A DNA stretch of 64,000 bases from positions 124,001 to 188,000 of the forward strand of contig NZ_FZOF01000008.1 of NCBI RefSeq assembly GCF_900188405.1. The letters are read 5' to 3'. The first letter of the stretch is position 1; each line of letters starts with the position of its first letter. The notes below the pieces were generated by a model that ran no database searches, was not told the DNA's origin, and saw nothing but the letters and a program-made list of their open reading frames with translations. The position numbers were made by a program, and so were the translations under genes. Shown here one piece after another: positions 1 to 8,900 of this stretch. This stretch comes from Actinacidiphila glaucinigra (GTDB lineage: Bacteria > Actinomycetota > Actinomycetes > Streptomycetales > Streptomycetaceae).

Positions 1-592
1 TGGGTCGCATGATCATGGTCGTCTTCATGGGCCGGTCAGAACCTCGTGTTGTACCGGGCGCCCCGCAAGGCGCGGTTGACGTAATACACGGCTGTGTCAA
101 ACGTCAATCTATCGGCGCCTGTTCCCCGATCCGGATGCCCAATACAACTGACGGCCTGTGATTTTCCTCACGAAGGCCGGGACAAGAGGGGCGAATCGGT
201 CGGCCGGCCGATGCCCCCCAATCCGACATCACGGCCGATCCGGACTCTTCACCCCCGGTTGGCAGCAGCCGGGCGCCGGACGGGGGACCCCAACCCCCCT
301 GGAGAAAGCCCGGATTGCCGGAAGAAATCCGAAAGGGGACCGACACCGCGTGATCCACCGGACGCGCTGAGTCACGTATTCCACTCGAAACATGTCGGCC
401 CTTGTTGGACGTCCGGCACTGTGCTGGAATTCCCCGGACCGCCGTATCAACAGATGCCGGCGCGCAGGGGGGAGCGTGCGATCGCCGAGCGGCGGCGGCC
501 AATGGGTATTCCGCCGGGGGGCGGTACTCCGAAGACTCGACACCGTCCTGCCGCCCGTGCGGGGGACGCCTGGTCCAGAGGTTGCGACGCTA
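1..592. other. Non-coding region upstream of the first conservon
   Basis: I can support no gene in this stretch. It holds a nested inverted repeat at 76-107, an 18-bp near-palindrome at 195-212 (16 of 18 positions symmetric) and a 12-base word, GTGCTGGAATTC, at 421-432 that recurs at 5848-5859 upstream of the second conservon. ATG codons on the minus strand near position 30 could begin a divergent gene that lies outside the window, but too little is visible to call it. Promoters for the first conservon presumably lie here; I see no convincing -35/-10 pair. Confidence 0.6.
76..107. promoter_or_regulatory. Nested 32-bp inverted repeat, possible operator
   Basis: Seven-base arms TTGACGT (76-82) and ACGTCAA (101-107) enclose concentric four-base arms ACAC (86-89) and GTGT (94-97). 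In total 24 of 32 positions are symmetric about one centre. This two-tier dyad resembles a site for a dimeric or doubly dimeric regulator. It is about 485 bases before the conservon start, so it may instead control a gene to the left of the window. The binding protein is unknown. Confidence 0.45.
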
Positions 593-3500
593 GTGCAGGG
601 ACGTTTCAAGAGGGATGGCGGCGCTGCGGGCGACCCGGAGCAGCGCGGTGGGACCGAACACGGTCCCGCCCGCCGGGATGAAACCGCAGACGCCGGAACC
701 GCGGGCGCGCAGAGCGACGTCACGCCGGGAATCGGTGTGCGCACCGGCCCGAAGCACGGCTCTCGAATAGCCATGCGCAACTGGCGCATCAGCACCCGTC
801 TGGTGTCGCTGCTCGCGCTGCCGGTGGTCGCCGCGACCACGCTGGGTGCGCTCCGCATCCAGAGCTCGCTGGAGAACGTGCAGCAACTGGAGGCCATGAC
901 CTCGCTGACCGACCTCACGGAGCAGGCGACCAAGCTCGCCGCCGCGCTCCAGGAGGAGCGGGACGCCGCGGCCGGGCCGCTGTCCAGCACGCCCCGGGAC
1001 GTCAACGACGACAACATCAAGGCCTCCCAGGCGAAGACCAAGCTGGCACGCACGGCCTACAACACCGCCGCGAACGAGGTCTCGCCGGACCTCACGGGCG
1101 TCAACGCCTCGCTGTCCGTGATCTCTCGTAATCTCCAAGAGCTGAACACGATCCGCGAGAACGCGTACGAGGAAGACGGCTACATCTCGCAGACCGTCAG
1201 CGACTACAACAACATCATCCAGTCGCTGATCGACCTCTCCCAGGAACTGGCCGAGGCGACCGGCAACCCGGAGATGATCGCGAGCACCCGCGCGCTGGCG
1301 GCCTTCTCGGCTGCCAAGGAGTACGACTCCATCCAGCGCGCCGTGGTCAGTGCCGCGCTCGCCGACAACCGCACGCTCAGCGCCGCCGACTTCCGTTACC
1401 TCTCGAGCGTCCACCGCTCCGAGAACACGGAGCTGAAGCAGTTCGGCCAGATCTACGGCCAGGCGAACGCCGGGGACCTGCTCAAGGGCCTCAACGGCGG
1501 CAACGACATCGTCACCAAGGTCGACCAGCAGGTCGAGCGCATCACGGCCTCCGAGTCCAGCATCCAGAACTTCAAGGACACCTCGTACCTGGACTGGGAC
1601 GACGACGCCAAGACCAAGCTCCAGGTCATGGGCCAGATCGAGCAGACCCTGCTGCAGCAGATGCAGCAGAAGGCCCTGACGCTGCGAGACGAGGCCCAGC
1701 AAGAGGCGATCCTCAGCGGTGCGCTGATCCTCCTCGTGCTCGGTATCTCGGTCGTCGGCGCCTTCGTCGTCGCCCGGTCGATGGTCCGCTCGCTGCGCCG
1801 GCTGCAGGACACCGCCCAGGAAGTCGCCCAGAAGCGACTGCCCGAGCTGGTCAAGCAGCTCTCCGAGTCCGACCCGCAGGACGTCGACACCTCGGTCGAG
1901 TCGATCGGCATCCACACCCGCGACGAAATCGGCCAGGTGGCCCGCGCGTTCGACGAGGTCCACCGCGAGGCGGTCCGTCTCGCCGCCGAGCAGGCGCTGC
2001 TGCGAGGGAACGTCAACGCGATGTTCACCAACCTCTCGCGCCGCAGCCAGGGCCTGATCCAGCGCCAGCTGAGCCTGATCTCCGAACTGGAGTCCCGCGA
2101 GGCCGACCCGGACCAGCTGTCCAGCCTCTTCAAGCTCGACCACCTCGCGACCCGTATGCGCCGGAACGGCGAAAACCTCCTCGTCCTCGCGGGCGAGGAG
2201 CCCGGCCGCCGCTGGACCCGCCCGGTCCCGCTGGTCGACGTCCTGCGCGCCGCCGCCTCCGAGGTGGAGCAGTACGAGCGCATCGAGCTCACCTCGGTGC
2301 CGGCGGTCGAGGTCACCGGCCGCGTCGTCAACGACCTCGTCCACCTGCTCGCAGAGCTGCTGGAGAACGCGACCTCGTTCTCCTCCCCGCAGACCAAGGT
2401 GCGGGTCACCGGTCACGCGCTGCCCGACGGCCGCGTGCTGATCGAGATCCACGACACCGGCATCGGCCTCTCCCCGGAGGACCTCGCCGACATCAACGAG
2501 CGGCTCGCGAACCCGCCGACGGTGGACGTCTCCGTCTCCCGCCGCATGGGTCTGTTCGTGGTCGGCCGCCTGTCCCTGCGACACGGCATCCGGATCCAGC
2601 TGCGTCCGTCCGACTCGGGCGGCACCACCGCGCTCGTCATGCTGCCGGTGGACGTCACCCAGGGCGGCGCCAAGCCGCAGCCCGGCGCGGGCAACCGCGG
2701 CCAGCAGCCCGGCGGTGCCCCCGGCGCGGCTCCGGGCGCGCCCGCCCCCGCGATGGGCGGCGGCGGTACGGGACTGGCCGGCATGCACCGCAGCGGCCAG
2801 CGCGGCCAGGTGTCCGGTTCCGCGTCGCGTCCGGCCCTCAACTCCGGGCCCGGCATGGGCCCGCAGGGCGGCCGTCCGGGCGGCCCCGGCGCTCCGGCGG
2901 GTCCCGGCCCGCAGCGCTCGGGCCCGAGCTGGGCCAACGAGCAGGTCCCCGGCGGCCAGGGCCGGCCGCAGCAGCCGCAGCAACCTCAGCGGCCCGCGGC
3001 TCCCCCGCAGCGTCCGGCGGCCCCGCAGCCGATGGGTGCGGCGCACGGTCCCGAGGCGGACATGCCGCGCGGTCACGAGGACCTGGAGTCCACGGCGCAG
3101 TTCGAGCGCCCGGACTTCAACGCGATGCCGCACGCGCCGCAGGCGTACGGCGGCCCCCAGGCCCCGCAGATGCCGCAGGCCCCCCAGATGCCGCAGGCCC
3201 CGCAGATGCCGCAGGCTCCGCAGATGCCGCAGCACGGTGGCCAGGTCCCGCAGCAGCAGGGCCAGTTCACCCGCAGCGACGTCTTCCAGCGCCCCGCTGC
3301 GCCCCAGGCACCGCAGTACCCGCAGGCACCTCAGTACCCGCAGGCGCCGGAGACCCCGCCGCCCGCTCCGGCGGCCCCGCAGGGCCCGCGGCACTCCGCG
3401 AGCTACGCCCAGGGCCCCGGTGGCGGTCACCAGCAGCAGCGTCCCGCGGCCCCGCAGGCCGAGCGGCAGCCGCTGCCGCCCGTCAGCGAGCCGATGGCGC

Positions 3501-4111
3501 TGCCCCCGGCCCCGATGCGCGCGGACGAGTCCAGCCCGATCTTCGACTCCCTCGAGTCGGACTGGTTCCGTACCGGTCGTGCGGAGCGCATGCAGCAGGT
3601 GCACGTCGAGAGCGGCCCGGTCCCGGCGCAGCAGAACGGCAACGGCCAGAGCGTCGGCGCGCCCACCCGGCCGCCGCAGCGCCCGCAGCAGCCCGCGCCG
3701 CAGCAGCAGCCCCACCAGCAGCAGCCGCAGCGGGCCCGCGCCGAGTACCCCGCGCCGCCCGCGCACCCGGCACAGCCCGCGCAGCCGCCGCAGCCTCCGC
3801 GCCGCGAATCGGCGGCGTGGCGGTCCTCGCCGAACGACGAGGTGTGGGAGCGCGCCGGCCAGGTGCGCCAGCCGTCTGCCGGCGGGGTCACCCCGTCCGG
3901 TCTGCCGCGGCGGGTCCCCAAGGCCAACCTCGTCCCGGGAGCCGGTGCTCCCCAGCAAGCCCCACAGGGCGGTCCGCAGATCTCGCGGGCGCCCGACGAC
4001 GTGCGCGGACGCCTGACCAACCTCCGTCGCGGTATCCAGCAGGGCCGCCAGGCCGGTACGGGAACGACCGACGGCCGCGGCTTTGGCACCACTCACCAGC
4101 AGGAGCGTTAG
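593..4111 (+). CDS. cvnA: Conservon sensor histidine kinase CvnA (first set)
   Basis: Membrane sensor kinase-like protein of a conservon, the four-gene actinobacterial signalling unit that ends in a small GTPase. The chosen GTG at 593 gives 1172 residues; the reading frame is open upstream to 392, but homologues I recall begin with a similar QGRFKRDG segment, and AGAGG lies about 12 bases before. Order: basic cytoplasmic start, membrane segment about residues 70-90, a nitrate/nitrite-sensing-type (NIT) extracytoplasmic region, second membrane segment about 372-394, HAMP, a dimerisation helix containing His517 (KLDHLATRMRRN), then an HATPase_c domain with N-box ENATSFSSP, HDTGIGLS and MGLFVVGRL. 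After about residue 690 comes a long Pro/Gln/Gly-rich, probably disordered tail ending in a conserved motif shared with the second CvnA. Stop is immediately followed by cvnB. Confidence 0.9.
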   Translation: MQGRFKRDGGAAGDPEQRGGTEHGPARRDETADAGTAGAQSDVTPGIGVRTGPKHGSRIAMRNWRISTRLVSLLALPVVAATTLGALRIQSSLENVQQLEAMTSLTDLTEQATKLAAALQEERDAAAGPLSSTPRDVNDDNIKASQAKTKLARTAYNTAANEVSPDLTGVNASLSVISRNLQELNTIRENAYEEDGYISQTVSDYNNIIQSLIDLSQELAEATGNPEMIASTRALAAFSAAKEYDSIQRAVVSAALADNRTLSAADFRYLSSVHRSENTELKQFGQIYGQANAGDLLKGLNGGNDIVTKVDQQVERITASESSIQNFKDTSYLDWDDDAKTKLQVMGQIEQTLLQQMQQKALTLRDEAQQEAILSGALILLVLGISVVGAFVVARSMVRSLRRLQDTAQEVAQKRLPELVKQLSESDPQDVDTSVESIGIHTRDEIGQVARAFDEVHREAVRLAAEQALLRGNVNAMFTNLSRRSQGLIQRQLSLISELESREADPDQLSSLFKLDHLATRMRRNGENLLVLAGEEPGRRWTRPVPLVDVLRAAASEVEQYERIELTSVPAVEVTGRVVNDLVHLLAELLENATSFSSPQTKVRVTGHALPDGRVLIEIHDTGIGLSPEDLADINERLANPPTVDVSVSRRMGLFVVGRLSLRHGIRIQLRPSDSGGTTALVMLPVDVTQGGAKPQPGAGNRGQQPGGAPGAAPGAPAPAMGGGGTGLAGMHRSGQRGQVSGSASRPALNSGPGMGPQGGRPGGPGAPAGPGPQRSGPSWANEQVPGGQGRPQQPQQPQRPAAPPQRPAAPQPMGAAHGPEADMPRGHEDLESTAQFERPDFNAMPHAPQAYGGPQAPQMPQAPQMPQAPQMPQAPQMPQHGGQVPQQQGQFTRSDVFQRPAAPQAPQYPQAPQYPQAPETPPPAPAAPQGPRHSASYAQGPGGGHQQQRPAAPQAERQPLPPVSEPMALPPAPMRADESSPIFDSLESDWFRTGRAERMQQVHVESGPVPAQQNGNGQSVGAPTRPPQRPQQPAPQQQPHQQQPQRARAEYPAPPAHPAQPAQPPQPPRRESAAWRSSPNDEVWERAGQVRQPSAGGVTPSGLPRRVPKANLVPGAGAPQQAPQGGPQISRAPDDVRGRLTNLRRGIQQGRQAGTGTTDGRGFGTTHQQER
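3161..3232 (+). repeat. Four tandem 18-bp units in the CvnA tail
   Basis: Four head-to-tail 18-bp units, nearly identical, each encode Ala-Pro-Gln-Met-Pro-Gln inside the disordered tail of the first CvnA. Units start at 3161, 3179, 3197 and 3215 and differ only at single bases. The second CvnA lacks the array. Such arrays commonly vary in copy number between strains by slippage. Confidence 0.9.
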
Positions 4112-4534
4112 TTGAGTCAGATGAGCCAGGCGGCACAGAATCTGAACTGGTTGATCACCAACTTCGTGGACAACACCCCCGGGGTGTCCCACACCGTGGT
4201 CGTATCCGCCGACGGCCTGCTGCTGGCCATGTCCGAGGGCTTCCCCCGTGACCGCGCCGACCAGCTGGCCGCGGTGGCCTCCGGCCTCACCTCGCTGACC
4301 GCGGGCGCGTCCCGCATCTTCGAGGGCGGCAGCGTCAACCAGACCGTCGTGGAGATGGAGCGCGGCTTCCTCCTCCTGATGTCGGTCTCGGACGGATCCT
4401 CACTCGCCGTACTGGCGCACCCCGAGTGCGACATCGGCCTCGTGGGCTACGAGATGGCCCTGCTCGTCGACCGAGCGGGCGCCGTTCTCACCCCCGACCT
4501 GCGCGCAGAACTCCAAGGCAGCCTGATGGGCTGA
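4112..4534 (+). CDS. cvnB: Conservon roadblock/LC7 protein CvnB (first set)
   Basis: Roadblock/LC7-fold protein of 140 residues, related to MglB, which acts on the Ras-like GTPase MglA. In conservons CvnB is part of a membrane-associated complex with CvnA, CvnC and CvnD. The TTG at 4112 directly follows the cvnA stop and has AGGAG at 4101-4105, 6 bases upstream; the in-frame ATG at 4121 would be 15 bases away, so TTG is preferred. Family features include NLNWLITNFVD, the central SHTVVVSADGLLLAMSEGF strand pair and YEMALLVDRAG near the end. It is about 86 percent or more identical by eye to the second CvnB. Confidence 0.93.
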   Translation: MSQMSQAAQNLNWLITNFVDNTPGVSHTVVVSADGLLLAMSEGFPRDRADQLAAVASGLTSLTAGASRIFEGGSVNQTVVEMERGFLLLMSVSDGSSLAVLAHPECDIGLVGYEMALLVDRAGAVLTPDLRAELQGSLMG

Positions 4535-4610
4535 GCTCTCCGGAGCCCGGCCGAATGCACGCCCCATGACTACTCGCGACACGCGTCCGCTCTTACCCGG
4601 AGGACCATTC

Positions 4611-5018
4611 ATGACCCCGCCGCCCGCCTCGCCCGGCCCGTACGGCGCGCCCCACCATGCGCCGTACGGGGACGAAGGCGACCAGCCGCTGGTGCGGCCG
4701 TACGCCATGACCGGTGGTCGCACCCGGCCCCGCTACCAGCTCGCCATCGAGGCGCTGGTCAGCACCACCGCGGACGCGAGTGCCTTCCAGGGGCTACTCC
4801 CCGAACACCAGCGCATCTGCCACCTGTGCATGGAGATCAAGTCGGTCGCCGAGATCTCCGCACTGCTGGGGATCCCGCTGGGGGTGGCCCGGATTCTGGT
4901 GGCCGACCTGGCTGAGGCCGGTATGGTCGCCATCCACCAGCCGAGCAGCGGCGAGGCCGGCGGACAGCCTGATGTGACACTGCTCGAAAGGGTGCTCAGT
5001 GGACTTCGCAAGCTCTAG
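4611..5018 (+). CDS. cvnC: Conservon DUF742 protein CvnC (first set)
   Basis: DUF742 protein, 135 residues from ATG 4611, which has GGAGGA at 4599-4604 six bases upstream; an in-frame ATG at 4566 lacks such a site. The family looks like a winged-helix adaptor of unknown biochemical role and is always the third conservon gene. A variable Pro-rich start is followed by the signature RPYAMTGGRTRPRY, then EHQRICHLCMEIKSVAEIS and a helix-turn-helix-like LLGIPLGVARILVADL segment. The last 20 bases overlap cvnD, suggesting translational coupling. Confidence 0.92.
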   Translation: MTPPPASPGPYGAPHHAPYGDEGDQPLVRPYAMTGGRTRPRYQLAIEALVSTTADASAFQGLLPEHQRICHLCMEIKSVAEISALLGIPLGVARILVADLAEAGMVAIHQPSSGEAGGQPDVTLLERVLSGLRKL

Positions 5019-5607
5019 GCCGGGGCAGCAGGCGGCGTACGGTGCGCCGCCCGCGGCCCGGTCCACCACCTCGGCGAAGATCGTGGTGGCGGGTGGCTTC
5101 GGCGTGGGCAAGACCACGTTCGTCGGAGCGGTCTCGGAGATCAACCCGCTCCGCACGGAGGCCGTGATGACCTCGGCGTCCGCGGGCGTGGACGATCTGA
5201 CGCACGTGGCCGACAAGACCACGACGACCGTGGCGATGGACTTCGGTCGTATCACGCTCGACGACGACCTGATCCTGTACCTGTTCGGTACGCCGGGCCA
5301 GGACCGCTTCTGGTTCATGTGGGACGACCTGGTCCGCGGTGCCATCGGCGCCGTCGTCCTGGTCGACACCCGCCGGCTGGCGGACTGCTTCCCGGCCGTC
5401 GACTACTTCGAGAACAGCGGCCTGCCGTTCGTCATCGCGCTCAACGGCTTCGACGGGCACCAGCCGTACACGCCCGACGAGGTCCGGGAGGCGCTGCAGA
5501 TCGGCCCGGACGCGCCCATCATCATCACCGACGCCCGGCACCGGGCCGAGGCGAAGAGCGCGCTCATCACGCTCGTCGAACACGCGTTGCTCGCTCGTCT
5601 CAAGTAA
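4999..5607 (+). CDS. cvnD: Conservon Ras-like GTPase CvnD (first set)
   Basis: Small GTP-binding protein of 202 residues and presumed output of the conservon. GTG 4999 lies inside cvnC, preceded by GAAAGGG. Visible motifs are the P-loop GGFGVGKTT near residue 32, a switch-II segment LFGTPGQDRFWFMW and a guanine-specificity position written ALNGFD where most GTPases have NKxD, so the lysine is missing. It belongs to the ATP/GTP-binding DUF2075/MglA-like actinobacterial group. CvnB is its likely partner. A hairpin terminator begins 24 bases after the stop. Confidence 0.93.
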   Translation: MDFASSRPGQQAAYGAPPAARSTTSAKIVVAGGFGVGKTTFVGAVSEINPLRTEAVMTSASAGVDDLTHVADKTTTTVAMDFGRITLDDDLILYLFGTPGQDRFWFMWDDLVRGAIGAVVLVDTRRLADCFPAVDYFENSGLPFVIALNGFDGHQPYTPDEVREALQIGPDAPIIITDARHRAEAKSALITLVEHALLARLK

Positions 5608-5631
5608 GCGTTCCAGCTTGCCACTTCACGA

Positions 5632-5667
5632 AAGGACCGGCTGTGTCTTTTGACATGGCCGGTCCTT
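5632..5667 (+). terminator. Hairpin terminator of the first conservon
   Basis: A perfect 10-bp stem, AAGGACCGGC (5632-5641) with GCCGGTCCTT (5658-5667), and a 16-base loop, 24 bases after the cvnD stop. There is only a short T-rich stretch after it. It separates the two conservons transcriptionally. Confidence 0.8.
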
Positions 5668-5919
5668 CTGTTCATAACGTTTCGACCGCGAATCGCAACA
5701 ACCCGAACACCGCCCGCGCCCAGTCGGCTTCACTGCGCATACATCCACCCAGTGAATTGCCACCGCTTTACGCTTATGCCCCCTTTGACCGGCGCGTGAT
5801 CATGGCTTCGCACTCCTCGCCGGAGGTTTGTGGAGCACCCCCATGACGTGCTGGAATTCATCGAAACCCGAGAGTAGGAACGGCGCCGCCCGCGCCGTCG
5901 CCGAGAGGTTGTTGGTCGA
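5668..5919 (+). other. Promoter region of the second conservon with a possible 15-codon ORF
   Basis: Leader region between the first terminator and the second CvnA. A short ORF runs from GTG 5830 to TAG 5877 (15 residues, MEHPHDVLEFIETRE) with GGAGG three bases before its start. It carries the 12-base word GTGCTGGAATTC (5848-5859) also seen at 421-432. Whether it is translated is unknown; no clear -35/-10 pair was recognised. Confidence 0.35.
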
Positions 5920-8900
5920 GTGAGGAACACGAGGCGAGCAGAGCCGGGTCCCGCGGACCACCCGCGTGGCAATTTCACCCCGCCTGCGCGATACGGCACG
6001 GCACAGGACACCGCCCACGAGGCCGCCCCTGCCCCCGAGCCGGCGGCGAGCGCGGGAAGCCGCTTCGCCATGCGCAACTGGCGGGTGGCCACCCGTCTGA
6101 ACGTCATCCTCCTCATCCCGGTGCTGGTCGCCCTGGTCTTCGGCGGCTTCCGGGTGCAGAGCTCGGTGAAGACCTGGCAGGACGCGGACGACGCGGTGCG
6201 GACCGCCAACGCCGTACGTGCCGCCGTGGACTACGCCAACGCCATCCTGAACGAACGCGATCTCAGCGTCGTTCCCCTGCTGGCCGGCGACACCGACAAC
6301 GAGACCGTCACCGCGACCCGCGCGGCCACCGACCAGGCCGCCGCGAAGTTCGACACGGCCGTCGCCGAGCTGCCCGTGAACGACCGGCTGCAGCGCCGCG
6401 TGGAGAACATCCGCGAGGGCGAGAAGGTCCTGGCGAAGCTGCGCGACACGGCCTTCACCCGGCAGCTCCCGGGCGTGCAGACCGAGGAGAAGTACGTCGA
6501 GGTCCAGCACCCGCTGATGGAGCTGGCGAACGAGCTGGGCTTCGGCACCAACAGCGTCGCCTCCTACGGCCGCACGCTCTACGCGCTCGAACTGTCGAAG
6601 GCCGCCGAGTCGCTGACCCGCTCCATAGGCACCCACCTGCTCGTCGAGGACCGCAGCAAGCTCGCCGACGGCGAGCTGCAGCTCCAGGTCACCGCCTTCA
6701 CCTCGTACGCCTACCTCCAGCAGGTCGCCCTCGAGGAGTACCGGGGCGGCGGCACCGACGCGGACTACCAGCGGCTGCAGAACGAGCAGGCCGCGGCCCT
6801 GGAGAAGGGCAAGGAGCAGGTCGCCGAGGCCGCACAGGCGGCCAAGCAGGCCGGTCAGCCCTTCAAGGCGCCCCCGAGCCTGGAAAACATGATCAAGCTG
6901 ATCGCCTCCGGTCAGGACCCTGAGCAGCTCAAGAGCCAGGGCGTGACCGCGCAGAGCTGGTTCGGCGCGACCACCCTCGCCTTCGACGCCTACAAGAACG
7001 TCGAGCAGCACCTGGCCAACCAGGCCTACAACGACTCGAGCGACATCGCCGACAGCGCCCGCATCGACGCCATCGTCAACTCCGCCGTCGTGCTGATCGC
7101 GCTGATCATCGCCTTCATCGTGGCCGCGATGGTCGCCCGCTCCATGAGCAACAGCATGCGCCGCCTGCGCACCTCGGCCTTCGAGGTCGCCGAGCAGCGC
7201 CTGCCCAGCCTGGTCGACCAGCTCTCCCGCACCGACCCGGGCAAGGTCGACACCCGCGTCCAGGCGATCCCGATCACCTCCAACGACGAGATCGGCGAGG
7301 TCGCCCGCGCCTTCGACCAGATCCACCGCGAGGCGGTACGGCTCGCCGCCGAGCAGGCGCTGCTCCGCGGCAACGTCAACGCGATCTTCACCAACCTCTC
7401 CCGCCGCAACCAGGGCCTCATCCAGCGCCAGCTGACGCTGATCACGGACCTGGAGAACAACGAGGCGGAGCCGGACCAGCTGGAGAACCTCTTCAAGCTG
7501 GACCACCTGGCGACCCGTATGCGCCGCAACGGCGAGAACCTCCTGGTCCTCGCCGGCGAGGAGCCCGGCCGCCGCTGGAACCAGCCGGTCCCGCTGGTCG
7601 ACGTGCTGCGCGCGGCGGCCTCCGAGGTGGAGGCGTACGCCCGTATCGAGCTGGTCGGCATCCCGGAGACCGAGATCCACGGCACCGCCGTGACCGACCT
7701 CGTGCACCTGCTGGCCGAGTTGCTGGAGAACGCCACCACGTTCTCCTCGCCGCAGACCAAGGTGCGGGTCACCGCGACGCGGCTGCCCGACGGCCGCGTC
7801 ATGGTCGAGATCCACGACAAGGGCATCGGCCTCACGGCCGAGGACTTCGCGGACATCAACCACAAGCTGGCCGACCCGCCGATCGTCGACGCGTCGATCT
7901 CCAAGCGCATGGGCCTGTTCGTGGTCGGCCGCCTGGCCGACCGGCACGGCATACGCGTCCAGCTCCGTCCCTCCGGCGAGCAGGCGGGCACCACCTCGCT
8001 GGTCATGCTCCCCGAGCCGATCACCCACGGTGGCGGCGGCGAGGAGATGCCGCTGGAGGACGACTTCACCGTCTCCCGGATCGTGCCGGAGCTCGAGACC
8101 CCGCAGTTCGACGCCTACGGGCCGACCGCCGCCGAACTCGGCTTCGACGACTCGCGCTACGAGCGCGCCGAGGTCCCGAACGACGCCCGCTCGCTCGACC
8201 CGGTCGGCCGTTCGCTCATGCGCGACCAGCGCCGCGCCCAGCTGGAGGCCGCGGCCGGCGACCGCACCGCGGAGCGCCCGCCCTTCGAGGGCGATGCGCA
8301 GGAGACGGGCTTCCAGGACGGCTACCAGGAGTCCGGCGCCGAGGCCGCGTTCCAGGAGACCCCCTTCCAGGACAACGGCTTCCCGGCCAACGGCTACGCC
8401 GAGCAGGGCTACCAGGAGCCGCAGGCCCAGCCGTTCCCGGAGCAGCACGGCTACGACGCGCAGCCCGGGTTCCAGGAGCCGGCGTACACCGAGGGCGCCT
8501 ACGCGGAGCAGGGATACGCCGCTCCGCAGAACGGCTACGCCCAGGACGACTGGCAGCAGCAGAACGGCTACGCCCAGGAGCAGTGGACGGCAGCACCCGG
8601 CGGCGAGCTGCCGCAGGCGGCCCAGCAGCAGGGCTTCCCCGCCCAGGCCGCGACCGATTCCGCCGCAGCCGCCCCCTTCGGGGCCCCGGAGCGCGTAGGC
8701 TTCGACCAATCGGGTCCGACCACCGGCCCGCTGCAGTCCTCGGTGACCGACGCGGGACTGCCGCGCCGCGACCGCGGATGGCAGCAGTCCGGCCCGGCGG
8801 CCCCGGCGCAGCCGGAACCCCAGTCGGCGGAAGCCTTCCCGGCGCAGCCGGCGCCCTCCGCACCGGCGCCGGACGGGGAGTCGTCCTCCGACTGGCGCTC

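Noticed and set aside
76..107. BldD box reading of the nested dyad
   Set aside because: Spacing and two consensus positions fail, so BldD is not a fit.
195..212. Palindrome in the first conservon leader as an operator
   Set aside because: Made only of GGCC/CGGC words frequent in this genome; no second copy and no symmetry beyond 18 bp.
590..4192. Very long antisense ORF opposite the first CvnA
   Set aside because: High GC and third-position bias produce long open antisense frames; composition is repeat-like and the sense strand has clear domains.
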